NCBI RefSeq assembly: GCF_963576545.1
Contig: NC_083639.1
Span: 15,061,118-15,125,117 of the forward strand
Direction: 5' to 3'
DNA length: 64,000 nt
From: Limanda limanda
Lineage: Eukaryota; Chordata; Actinopteri; Pleuronectiformes; Pleuronectidae
Below, one piece after another: positions 37,854 through 49,597 of this stretch. Under the pieces are notes generated by a model. It made no database searches, was not told where the DNA came from, and saw only the letters and a list, made by a program, of their open reading frames with translations. The number at the start of each line of letters is the position of its first letter. Positions within the stretch are counted from its first letter, which is position 1. A program made the position numbers and the translations under genes.

Positions 37854-40800
37854 TCAGCTGGCTGCAGCACGACCCATCAGGTCCTCTAGAGCCTTGTCCT
37901 GATCATTGTTGTGGACCAGCAGCACCTCTTTGATGGCGTCCCGCTCAAATCCCATTTCACCAAATCTCGACATTAGTTCAAGAAACTGCAGGGTCTGGAA
38001 AGACAAAACATAAAACTACTATATATAATCTATGTATGTTATGCAATCTTACAGTCTTAGGTAAATAATTAGCAGTGCAAATGAGGCAATATCACACAAT
38101 GGATGTTTTAAAAATGTAAAGTTCCCCAAGAACAAAGTGTACAGACCTTTTCCTCTGAGCATTGGTACATCTCTAAACATTCCTCCACTTGACTTGCATC
38201 AAAGCCCCGATCACACAGACGTCCAGATAAAATAAGATAATCCAGTACCTTAAACAAACAGTAATTGCAAGTTTATTATATTAATATATTATTATAAGTT
38301 TAATATGCATCTCCCTTTGTCCTTATATTTATAAGGCTAAGTTAAACACTACATAAAAGACAATGAAAACCTCGCTGTGAGGTTTTTAGGTTTATTTTGT
38401 GAACACAAGCAAATGTTTTATTACGGATGGAAATTTGATGATTTCATCATTTTGTAGGGCTAATTTACAGCCCTCTGGTGGAGTATGTTGCTTAAGTTGT
38501 ATTAGTAAGTGATGCCTAGTACTGGTTCATCATTTAAATGCAGTTGGTACAATTTAAACCTGGCACACCAACTCTGTGGATCTGGTTATATTTGAACCAA
38601 TATCTTCTGCTTTTCAAAAAAATGTATCACGTAACAATGTTTGCACAAGTTATATTGTTAAATATAAGCTGCACATATCACCCATAACCTTTGAGACAAC
38701 AGACTGTGTAATGCAAGAACTTTATTTCAATTTAAGGCTTCATTTACAGATGTACTGGATTGATGTTTCACTGAAAACAAACAGAAGCAAACACACAATT
38801 AATTGTTAGGCATGTTGGAGAGCGAGTAAGCTAGGAATCCAGATGTCTGTGCATTGGGGTTAGAGGGAATCGCACCTGCTCCACGTTTTGTCCTTGCCTC
38901 TGCATGGCCCGTAGGACGCCCTCATAGGAGTAACCCATGCCTACAAGGGTTTCCACACATTGACGCTCGCTGGGAGTCATGCTGAGCAGGGCTCCACCAC
39001 ACGGCAGACCAGCAGACCCTGGGTTGGTCTAGTAAAAAACAAAAGAGTTAATATATATATTATATTTCTCATATTATTTTTACCATCTCTCTGAATTTGC
39101 TTACATCTTTATTGATTCTTCTCTCTCGCCACTAAACTACCTATCTCTTACTAATGGTCAGTCTCTGCTGTAAATCATGACATTTTAACCTGTTTTTCTA
39201 GTATTAAATAACTGTACAAAAATCGGTGTGATAAGACCGAGTTAAAATGACAGAAAAAACATCTTTCAGAAAAAATTATTTGTAATGAAATTGGACTTTT
39301 TAGTTTGGCTCATTTCCCATTCACCAACATAGAGGAGGATGGGGTTTATGACCTAAACTGCAGCCAGCCCCAAGGTGGTGACTGAGACACTTTGAGTTCA
39401 CTTTTGGGATGCGGTCATGTCGTCCGTCTTTGTCTACTCTACGGTATAAACGGTGTGACAAAAAGCATCAAGAATGTTACTCTGAAATGTTGTACCACAA
39501 ACAATCTGTAGGTATGGAATTTGTCAAACAAGCAGTATGTTCTCTTCTACTCGCCTGTTTAGGTGGACCACTCTTGATGTGGCTAGGTGGCTCAGGGGCA
39601 ACAATAACTTGGGTCTTGGGAGTGGTCGGAGGGCTTCCGTTGGGGAGGTTCTGTCTATGAGCAGGAATGGGTGCAGGGAAGTGGCTGTACCTCACTGGTT
39701 CTGGGTCACCAGAATCAGAGAGCTTGGGAAAAGTCAGAGAGCGGATGTTACAGGGTCGGTCATCGGTTTCAAATCCCACTCTCCCATGATGTCCAACCCT
39801 GTCCATGTCCAGCAAGGCAACCAACCCGTTGGGTTTGTGGGTGAAGCCTTGTTTGGCTGGGAGGCTGGTGTTGCTGCTCGGAGGAGATGGGCTGTTTCCT
39901 CGAGACAAAGACCCTATCTGGGAAAGCTCTGGTGGGGATACAGAGGGAGGCGGCTGAGGTTGGGGCTGGCTCTGGAGAATGTTCCTGAGCTCCTCCCTAT
40001 CGTCCAAAGTTTTGAGCTCCAGCTTGTCAAAGGGGTCCTCTTCCCGCTCAAAGTCTGCTAGGTTGAGGCTGTGCAGCTGAGGAATACTAGGCGGGGCTTT
40101 CCTGGGGCCAAGGCTTGTAGCAGGCAGTGGAGTGAGGATGTCATTATGGCTCAGCCTCGCCAGGACGGGGTTCATTGCTGGTGGTAGAAGGTCTTGGTCA
40201 TCTGCAGCTGACCGGGGTTTTTTCCCTCCACCACCATCAATGTCCTGGGCTTTAGCCAAACACTCCCTGCTGTCTGCCTCCTGCTTGTGAGCTGCCTCCT
40301 CTGCTCGGGCCTCTGCTGCTCTGGCTTCCGCCAGTTCAACCCCCCACCGCACGCTGCGTCTCTCCAGAGAAAAGTCATACTGTTGAGACCGTGATATGAG
40401 GAAGCGTGACGGGGGGCGGCACAAGAGAGTAACAGAGAAAAGGATGAATATTTATAACTACAAGAGTCACATGAAAACACAACTCCAGTTCAACAGTTAA
40501 ATCGTCGAAAAAGTGAAATTAACATAAAAAGTACTTCAACTTTTCCAGGAGGTATGACGAACACCTTGCAAAATATGAAATTAATTCCAGACACATGTTA
40601 TCCTCCATTTGTGAGATTAAAGCTCTGCATCTAAAGTAGTACAAGCCAGGCACAAGGAAACTTCCTGGCACGACCATTTCTCAAAACAAATAAAATTATA
40701 TACAGGACTGAGGGGAGAGCCCTTAAGGATCTGTTAATAAGTCAGCATTTAAGTGCAACACACCACAGCAAACACTAGTACAAAATATTACCTGTGTGTC

Positions 40801-41101
40801 CACCAGCAAAGAGCCACAGTCAGGCAAGCAGAAACCAACAGGCAGCCCAACTTTGGCTGGGCAGCGGAACTTGTCGTTGATCTTGAAGGGAACTTCATCA
40901 AGGTAGCTGATGGGTCCTGTGTAGAAAAACAAAGTGCTCATGTGTTGGATATAGAAACATGGGAACTAAAGGCAAGATCATGAAGCTAAACATAACTTAC
41001 AACTCAAAACAACAGGGTGGTCAAACTGTGAAATTAAGAGGGGTCAGAAAAAGGCACTCACCATTGTTGTATGCATCTGATCCAGACTTCCTCGCAGCCA
41101 T
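37854..41101 (-). CDS. ubap1: Ubiquitin-associated protein 1 (ESCRT-I subunit)
   Basis: Six coding exons: 41,062-41,101; 40,792-40,916; 39,555-40,379; 38,876-39,028; 38,147-38,248; 37,854-37,994, giving 461 residues. The N-terminal UMA-type segment ([37 protein letters not shown]) binds ESCRT-I. The long, variable exon 3 carries the conserved [18 protein letters not shown] core. The C-terminal exons encode the overlapping UBA repeats ([52 protein letters not shown]). The protein sorts ubiquitinated cargo at endosomes. The exon 3/4 junction works in frame only with a GC donor, CAG|GCGAGT, paired with TACTAG|ACCAAC. The frame is otherwise intact. An acceptor TTCTGTTTTCAG just 5' of the ATG shows an upstream non-coding exon. 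Confidence 0.95.
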
Positions 41102-43142
41102 TTAGAGACTCTGAAAACAGAACTGTGGACAAATGATATGAATATTAGAAGTGCAAATATTTTCTACTCGACAGACAGCTGACCATAAACAGACTTTGGT
41201 GCAAAAGTTTGAAACCATCATAAAGTGGTTTATCCCAGTCCCACTTTCACCAGTCTTCAGGTTTGGTTGGATATTTTCATAACTTTGATTTAAGTGACTC
41301 ATTGAGCTCAGAAACTGATCACACACACACACACAACAGTTTTAATCAAAGCACATGAGTAATAACAATATAACATAGTTGTACAAACTGTCCCTTCTAT
41401 TCCAATTATAAACACATAACTACCCCAGTGGCTTTGCAAATTCCAATTCTTTGCATCTCAGTTCACATAATCTCATTATTTGGTCATGCTGGGCAACAAT
41501 GGCTGACATTATCAAAACAGAGACACCAATGTTTTCACATCTGCTGACAAAGAACTTTGATCTGTGTGCTGCAGAGCCACGTTCATTGATCACTTACACA
41601 ACGGAATGTGCCTGGTTTCTAAGTAAAAACGTCTTAAAGCTCAAAGAACTGATACATGATTAGGTTGCTAACACCCAGCTCTGCAGCTGATTGCTTTTGT
41701 GTGCTTCATTCAATTACAATCCAATCTCACAAATTACACATGGGTCTTTAGCCAGTTATTTCCATAAAACTAACTCACAATTGTTCACTTCCCACCCAGC
41801 ACAGTATTGCACTAAATTAGAAATAACAATCTAAACATCTATGAAACCAAAGAGAGACAGACCACTTTCCCAGGCATGTTTGGGATCAAACTTTTGCTCA
41901 AAGGAAATTGACTCAATCTGTTTTGGATTTAAATGACTGCACAGAGGTATGCACGTTACGGATTAACCAAAACTTCTGCCTAAAAAACCTAATATTTAAT
42001 GCTTTGTTTAAACTCGGCCTTGATAAGTCTTTCACAGAGTTTTCAGGAGCGACTTCAGTACTGCTCCTTGTTTGTTGAGATATTCATATAGTCATAGACT
42101 CACTTTGAGACCGCTTAGAACATCATGTGCTTTAGTAAAAAATACAACACAACGCCCACAACAACGTGGTTTCAAATGACTGTATTTATGAATATAAGAT
42201 TCATTCTGGTCAAACTGAGTGTGGCTAAAGCTTGAAATATGCATCCGACAGGCGGGGGACATGCACTACACTCACCAGCCAAGTCAACACGTCGACATGA
42301 GAGTTGAGTACTCAGAAGTATCACTTACTATTCCTCCGTCTCTGACATGTGTGGAGACGGGTCACATGCAATGAGAGGGTCTTTCCCTCTCTGTCAGATC
42401 TCCTCAGCAGTAACTCATGTTATTTCAGTGGTCAACCTATTGAAAGTAGCTTACAGTACTTGGGAATAACGTTATATAACAGCCCGTCACTTGCTTTTCT
42501 CCGCAGCTATTATAACTAAGTATAAGAGCTCAATCAAGAGTAATTAGTATGAATGATCCAGTGACAAACACAAAACAGCTCGTCATGGTGGCGTCACAGC
42601 TCGCTGTCTCGGTGGAAGGAAATTGTTTACAACTTAAAACGATAGCGAAATAACACCATTAGCTGAAGTTCGTCACATTTTCAGGATATTTGCGTTAAAT
42701 GCGAACACTTGGAGGCTCCAGGCAGACACCTGAGGCTGGGGACATTACCAGGACACACACGGGGACACGACATGTTCATAGCGAGTGCCACACAAGTTGG
42801 GATAGCGTCAATTAGCAACAAGCTAAGCTACTATTATCTTTGGTCAACACTAGCTCAGAACGCTAACAGCAAACGTACAGGCTAGAGAGTCCACGTCCGG
42901 GTTTGACATTCGTTGGGTTTTAAGACAAATCACACAGTGAGATTGATCCATTGACCGTCACGCACCACCGGCCTCTGGCTAATGTTCTATGGGAGAAGCT
43001 ACCGTCCGCACTAGCCCGCTTAGCCGTGGCCGTGGCCTGGCTTCAGCAGCGCCGTGGGGCCGGACAGGACGGACCCGCTGTCTCCGCTGCCACCGCCCCT
43101 GAAACTAGCCCGAGTCCCGGGGGACACACCCGCTGCTCTCAC

Positions 43143-43280
43143 CGGTATCTGCTTCGTCCTGTTCTGTCCAAATACAACCGACGTCTCGGTCCAAGCGCCG
43201 CTCGAGTCTGACCGTCCTCCGGATGAGTTTTATTTATTTGGAAACCTCTTTCCTGCTTCGGCGTGGGACGCCATCTTGAT
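43143..43280 (-). promoter_or_regulatory. Probable ubap1 promoter and non-coding first exon
   Basis: CpG-rich. A minus-strand AAGATGGCG YY1 motif (plus CCATCTTG, 43,271-43,278) is the arrangement typical at housekeeping transcription starts. A minus-strand donor ACCG|GTGAGAG lies at 43,143/43,142 and would splice to the acceptor at 41,110 before the ubap1 ATG. Exact start not visible. Confidence 0.45.
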
Positions 43281-44099
43281 TTGTCAAGCTCCCTTCCCCT
43301 GGTTCCTGTCTGACATCACTCACCTAGGTGACGTCAGAGCCTCGCAGCTCCACTTCCAGCTGAGCGGAAGGTGTCAGCTCCTGATGTGTTCTTCCTCTTC
43401 CGCTTCGAGTGATCCAGGAAGAGTTTAGTGAAGCCCGTATCGAGGCTTGTGTTGATGACGTGTGTGCTGACGTCCAAAGGCTTATAATAACAAAAAGTGC
43501 AGACTCCAGTTCATTAATTTAAAAACCTTGGTTTGCAAAGTTTGTTTATTTGCATCATACTTTATCTTTATTGCTGTCACATTGTCATCCACGATAGATA
43601 TTGTATTTACAGATGTCTGACCAAAAGACTGATTAACAACATGGTCTGTTCCCAACCTTGAAAGAAAGTTGGTTCATTTAGCCCCATGACAACGAATAAG
43701 CATTGACATAATATTGTTGAAACTTAGTATAAATTCATTCCATTTAATCTCTTTCAGCTAAAACAAGCTTGAACTTTCTGAATAAACACACCTTTACTCA
43801 CTATCCAGTGTAATATTAATGTGAACTAGTATAAACTAAAATATGAATAACCTTCTGAAAGTACCTGAATTAAAATTCCTTTAGTTTTTATTATTTCCAA
43901 TTTAATCAATGTGATATTTGTGAACAAATCATAGCAACATAACAAACAACTTAAGCAGGTAAAAAAAAAGAATGTCACCAACTTAAAATGTAACTTTTTT
44001 TTTATTGCGCAATTATTAAATGCACAAACGATATTGCACAAGATGCTACATAACAAATCCGTTTTTTTTAGGTTTCCAAACTTATTTATTTATTTTGTT

Positions 44100-44714
44100 C
44101 ATCGTCGGGTGCGCGCACGTCACGTCGAGAGCCGTACGCGCGTTACGTTCCGCAGACACGCGCAGTGATAGCCGGAAGCATCGATGGGAGGAAAATAGAA
44201 ATCGATAAAATCCACCTGAATTCGCGAGTGTGAACCTCTGACTTTCTGCTCTTTTCTCCGCGAACCATCGGCCTGTGGCGCTGCCAGTGTGCGGGGGAGC
44301 CGCCGAGGAGAGGGGGAGCTGCTCCGGTCCAACCAAGTTGCTCGGCAGGGGTTCAGCTGACGTGTGGAGAAGTTGAGACTGCCACCGAGCAGATAAACAA
44401 ACATAAACAAGCGGCGATCAGCTGAGCGGCGGTGCGACCCCAGCCAGACCCCACGGAGCCGTGTCCCCTCTGCAGGAGCCCCCCCACCATGATCCACAGG
44501 AGACGCTGACTTCCCACGGACACCAGGCTCCATGTCAACTGTCAACACAAAGAATCTCCGAGGCTCGACGACACGAGGAGCCTTCAGCAGGAAACCTCTC
44601 CGCCTCTGGCACTGTCTCTTTGTCAAGACAGGCTAGCATGGCCAGCCGGTGAGGCTAGCTTCCAGTGTGCAGCTGTAACCAAACCAATCCAGATCCCAGT
44701 GCGAGGAGACGGAG
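44100..44714 (+). promoter_or_regulatory. Probable ube2r2 promoter and 5' UTR exon
   Basis: GC- and CpG-rich, with CGCACGTCACG and TACGCGCGTTACG, ending in donor GGAG|GTAAAC at 44,714/44,715. It would join an acceptor in the pyrimidine-rich tract before 45,104 (TGGGTGTCAG near 45,090). Upstream short open frames are likely UTR. Confidence 0.45.
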
Positions 44715-45103
44715 GTAAACACTTCTCATAACTTTGCTGTTTCCTCCCACAGAGGGCCTGATGGCGAGCTGAACCGCTGACCCGAGCTAGCCTGGCAGGC
44801 CACATATCCCGGCTGGGTTCGGGTTCAGTGTGGGTGGTTCAGCTTGTTTTTACAGGGCTGTTATCTGGGCAGGCTGTTTCTCATTTGTCCCAGAGTCAGG
44901 TCAATGCAAACAAAGCTAACACATTATAGGGGTTTGCTGCACAGTCCACTCTTGAAATGAAAAAAAAAAAAAAAAATCCATTAATTTAAAGTAGAATCCT
45001 GAAAATGTCCTTAAACTCTTTTTTGTCTTCTTCGTTACTCTCTTTACCCCCCTCTCCTCTTCCTCGCTGATCTGGGGTCATGGGTGTCAGAAGTGGGATC
45101 ACC

Positions 45104-48100
45104 ATGGCCCACCAGTCAACCCCGAGTTCCCAGAAGGCCCTGATGATGGAGCTGAAGTCCCTGCAGGATCAGCCGGTGGAGGGCTTCCGCATCACTCTGG
45201 TGGAGGAGTCTGACCTCTACAACTGGGAGGTGGCCATCTTCGGGCCCCCAAACACCCTGTACGAGGGGGGCTATTTTAAGGTGGGACAAAGTTTCTGTTC
45301 AGTCAACGCAGGGCAACAGCAGCAACATATTAGATTCTCGATGAGGAGGGGCAGTCGGAGAGCGCCCACCTCGGATAAGGCCATCACCCTATCTCACGAT
45401 GTTAAAACATTTCTGGAACTGCCCCTTTAATCCAATCTGCTTCAAAGGTTAATTGGTCCTTCTTTGGTCCATACCCCACCCTTCCAATTAGTTTCATTCA
45501 AATCGGTTCTGTAGTTAATGAATAATCCTGCTGAAAAACAGACAAACAGCAATGAAGTCACAACATTCTTGACGGAGGAAATGACAAAGGCATATTACAG
45601 CCATGTAACTGGGCAAGTTGTTTTTATCTCTGTGGGATACACGGCACATTCAGAGGCTTACAATGTTTATATTGTTCAGTTTTTGGTCATATTGTCATTA
45701 ATGTTTAATTTCCCTCATATGCTTATTACGGAGGTCTCAGTTAAAGGTGGCGTTGTACTGGACCACATTCTGTCAGAGGTCCCATTTACACTCAGATTAT
45801 TAAAAACACCTCTGATTATAATTCCAGTCCAATGGGACATCTGCACTAACTATGACCTTACAGTTAAATTCTCACCTCGTTGACAGTGTAAAAAAAACCT
45901 CTCAATTATGGTAGAGTATTGGATTGCATTCGTTTCATTATGTGTTGTCTGAGAGTCCTTTGCTGCAGCCATTTATTTCTTTTTTCTCCCCTGTCCCTCC
46001 ACTCTCCTTGTCCAGCCCTCTCCCCCCTCACTGTGTAATGGTTGGGCCTCAGACGGCTATTTTTAGCTGCAAGACTGATATAAATGGCACCTCAGCACAG
46101 AGAAAGAGTAAGAGAGAAGGGCATGATGAGACTCATCTTTCTTTTCTTTTCCAATGTTACTTATTCCCTGAATTGAGAATATGCAGTACAGCGAGAGCAC
46201 AGCGTTGGAGTCAGGTCAATGCAGATGTCGCTGTAGCCCTCCAGGAACAACAAAATCATACAGAGCAGGTGTCTCTGTCGACTCATGTCGGTGGTCGCTG
46301 TTGATACATCTATGTTTAGTCTTAACAGTGGCATCCTTGAGTTTTCTATTGTCATGTCGAGTCAGATGCATCTTTTTTATAGCCTTGCATCACACGTTAG
46401 TTTCTAGTTTTTACACTATAGTCAACTTCATATTGTTAGACCCTGGGGTCAATTTTACCTTGAGAGGTTTCCAAAATGATATACAGCAAAATAATTTCAG
46501 ACAACAAGGGCATTCATGGAAAAATAAGAGTTTTTATCCAAGCTGACTACAATGTGTTATAAATTGGAGGCTCTAGCCTGCTCATACCTGCCATGACAGA
46601 GCTCCATGACCTTCCTACTTTGAGGCAAATACCTCACTGGGATGCCCTCATTACTACACGTAAGAACAATAGATTGAGATCTTTTTTTTTTAAGTGCAGC
46701 CTTCAAGTTCAAATGTCTGAGATTCAGGAACAAATATCAGCGTTTGGTAAAATAATGCTTTTTCCGACAGTGGCTCCTAGCAGTTGCTAGCTATGGCAGA
46801 GCACTAGCAGCTCATGCTGTTACAGTAATAACCAAATACATTGAAACAGTACAACCAACCCTCAGGAATTTTTACCAGATCATACAGGGAAACCCGTCAC
46901 CATTACATCCCATTTATATTTTTAATGAAGACCTGTTGAGTGTGGGTCACTACAGGCAGAAAAGCCTTAACTGACCAAATTTGGCTGCATTCAATGAAAT
47001 ATTAGCCGAAAATATTGACTGTCTGTTAACTATGTCGCTCTGTCTCTGAATGTCCGGAATGGCTTCTGCAGCACAGTGGATTTAAATGCGCACCATGCAC
47101 CGTCATGTGTTTGTGACAGGGACAAGACCTTTTGGCAGGTGTCACTGTCTATATATAGTAAGAGTATGGTAACTGACAGATATTGGAAAGAGAAGCTTGT
47201 GCCAGTTTGACGTGACAGCGTGTTTTTAAAGTCCCAGGGGCTGCAGTTGAGGTCTAGTAGTGACTAATTGTGGAGAACTGATAGTCCTATCTGAGTGGCA
47301 GCACTTCAGTGGGATCTGGGGTGGTGCTACACACACACATATACACACCCAAGCCTACAAGTCTTTCACTTCGATGGTTGCGCAATAATTTAGCAAGGCA
47401 AAAAAAACCAGAAGCACCGTATTTTACTTCCTATAACGTTCAGCTTTGTTTAGCTTTGTAAGAAATTATTGATTAAAAAAAGTTGTGGATTAAATCCTGT
47501 ATTTTTTGTCTGATGTGGACTATTTCAAAGGAAAAGGTACAGGAAGATGTTTTGTGGTTGAATTCTTGTTATTAATCGGCCTGTCAGGCTGGAAGTCCGA
47601 AAAGAGACAACTTATTTTTATTACAATACTACTGTTCAGGCAATTTAAATATATTTGATCTATATTCTCTGGAATGTATATATTTTGCGCACATTTGTGT
47701 GTTTTGTTCATTTGTATTTCTAAAATATGTAATTTTCCACATTCCACATGTCACTGTGCTACACCAGTGATACCTCTGAACCATCAACTCAATCAATCAA
47801 TCAATCTCCAAACCTCACACCACCAATAAACATCCACAGCATTATGTCCCATCTCTGTGGGGTCTTAGGTCTGAAACTTAAACTTTCCATATTTAAACGC
47901 GAGCTTTGCTTCTCTGTTAAACACATGTTCTAACCACCAACCTCTGTTTGCTCCTCCAGTCTCACATCAAGTTTCCAGTTGACTATCCATACTCCCCGCC
48001 AACCTTCCGCTTTCTCACCAAGATGTGGCACCCCAACATTTATGAGGTGAAACATTACGTTTTTGTCATTAAATGTTTTCCTACAGTGTTGGTCATATGT

Positions 48101-49597
48101 GGCCATTTCATTCACTGGACTGACACTCAGCAGGGCATACACCTACATACTCAATGATAAATATATCAGATCTTTCACATCCAGAATGATACATTAATAT
48201 CATTTCGAACAGACCAGCAAACAGACACAGGTAACAATATAACTTCCTTGATGGATGTAACCGCAAAGAGATATTCATCATTTAAAGGTAATTTCTATAT
48301 GACAGATGGTAAACCGTATATTTGTTCCCTATCCAGAACGGAGATGTGTGCATCTCCATCCTGCACCCTCCTGTGGACGACCCTCAGAGCGGGGAGTTGC
48401 CCTCTGAAAGGTGGAACCCCACCCAGAACGTCAGGTAATTTTCTGCCACACAAAACTACACAACCGTGATACAACATAGGGAAGGCTGTCGAGTTTGTCT
48501 GTTCATGGATCCAACGAATAAGCCGTTCTCAGACATTTGCACCCCAGTGGTTGTGTGTCACTATTCATTTCAGCACTTGTGTAGGGTACAGTAAGCTTAA
48601 TTTAAAAGCACGTGCTTGGTGATATCAAAAGTCTGTAATTGTCAAATATAGAACATAGGATTGAAAATCATAGGTGGAGTTATTGCCATACTACATTAAG
48701 AACACATCTAATGAAAATCAAGGCATCTGATGTCCATGCAGTACACCCTAACTCAATAATGTCAAAATTCAAGAACACTGTAAATCAACAGTTCACTTTA
48801 AACATTCCTTTGTTACCTCTAAAGAACAAGACACTATTAATAAATTATTTTAAAGTCAGCGAGTCAGCAAGAAACATTTTCTCTAGGAGCAGAGATAAAG
48901 TGCTGAGTCTGCGTTTAAAAACCTGCTTGTAAAAAAGAGGTGAGGTAACGCCTCTGTCTGGGCAGTCTAACAGCTTACTACCGTTTCAAAAAGACTTTGG
49001 AGAGGGTTTCTTTCATAGAACCACATGATGTGATGTTGGCCTGCCCTCACCGTCTGTCCATCTCTGACTCTTTGTGGTGTTTTTCATGTTCAGGACCATC
49101 CTGCTGAGTGTGATCTCGCTGCTCAATGAGCCCAACACGTTCTCCCCAGCCAATGTTGATGCCTCTGTCATGTTCCGTAAATGGAGAGACAGCAAAGGCA
49201 AGGACAAGGAGTATGCAGAGATTATCAGGTAATAAACTGTTTCTTACACCTAAAAAAAATTGGAAATTGACCTTATACACAGACTTAAATTGTATTGCTC
49301 TTGGCTTACAGGAAGCAGGTGTTGTCAACAACGGCAGAGGCTGAGCGAGACGGTGTCAAAGTGCCGACCACGCTGGCGGAGTACTGCATCCAGACCAGGG
49401 TTCCCTCCCAGGACAGCAGTTCAGACCTTCTCTACGACGATCTCTATGACGACGACATGGAGGAGGAGGATGACGAGGATGACGAGAGCGAAATGGAATC
49501 TGTAGGCGAAGCCGGTGGGATCAGCGGCATGGAGGATGGCGGGACGTCCACCAGACGCTACGACAACCAGGACGACTCTGGCAATGAAGACTCGTGA
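45104..49597 (+). CDS. ube2r2: Ubiquitin-conjugating enzyme E2 R2 (Cdc34 type)
   Basis: Five coding exons: 45,104-45,280; 47,960-48,046; 48,337-48,434; 49,094-49,228; 49,312-49,597, encoding 260 residues. The start MAHQ... has a good Kozak context (ACCATGG); an in-frame ATG 24 bases earlier probably lies before the acceptor. The catalytic cysteine is C93 in [12 protein letters not shown]. The Cdc34-type acidic insertion follows ([16 protein letters not shown]). The C terminus is the acidic tail ([19 protein letters not shown]). The last residues DDSGNEDS point to UBE2R2 rather than CDC34. With SCF ligases it builds K48 chains. The tail is about 20 residues longer than the human protein as recalled, owing to a [25 protein letters not shown] segment. 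Intact. Confidence 0.95.
45465..45555 (-). repeat. Dispersed repeat (CAGCAGGATTA type) in ube2r2 intron 1
   Basis: On the minus strand it reads TTTGTCTG, CAGCAGGATTA and CAAATCGG-like words shared with the 26.9 and 59.8 kb copies of the same fish repeat. Confidence 0.45.

Noticed and set aside
39537..40061. 174-codon plus-strand frame opposite ubap1 exon 3
   Set aside because: It is a shadow of the real coding exon on the opposite strand.
44120..44626. 168-codon minus frame near the ube2r2 promoter
   Set aside because: CpG-rich UTR and promoter sequence with no recognisable protein; overlaps a predicted 5' UTR exon on the other strand.
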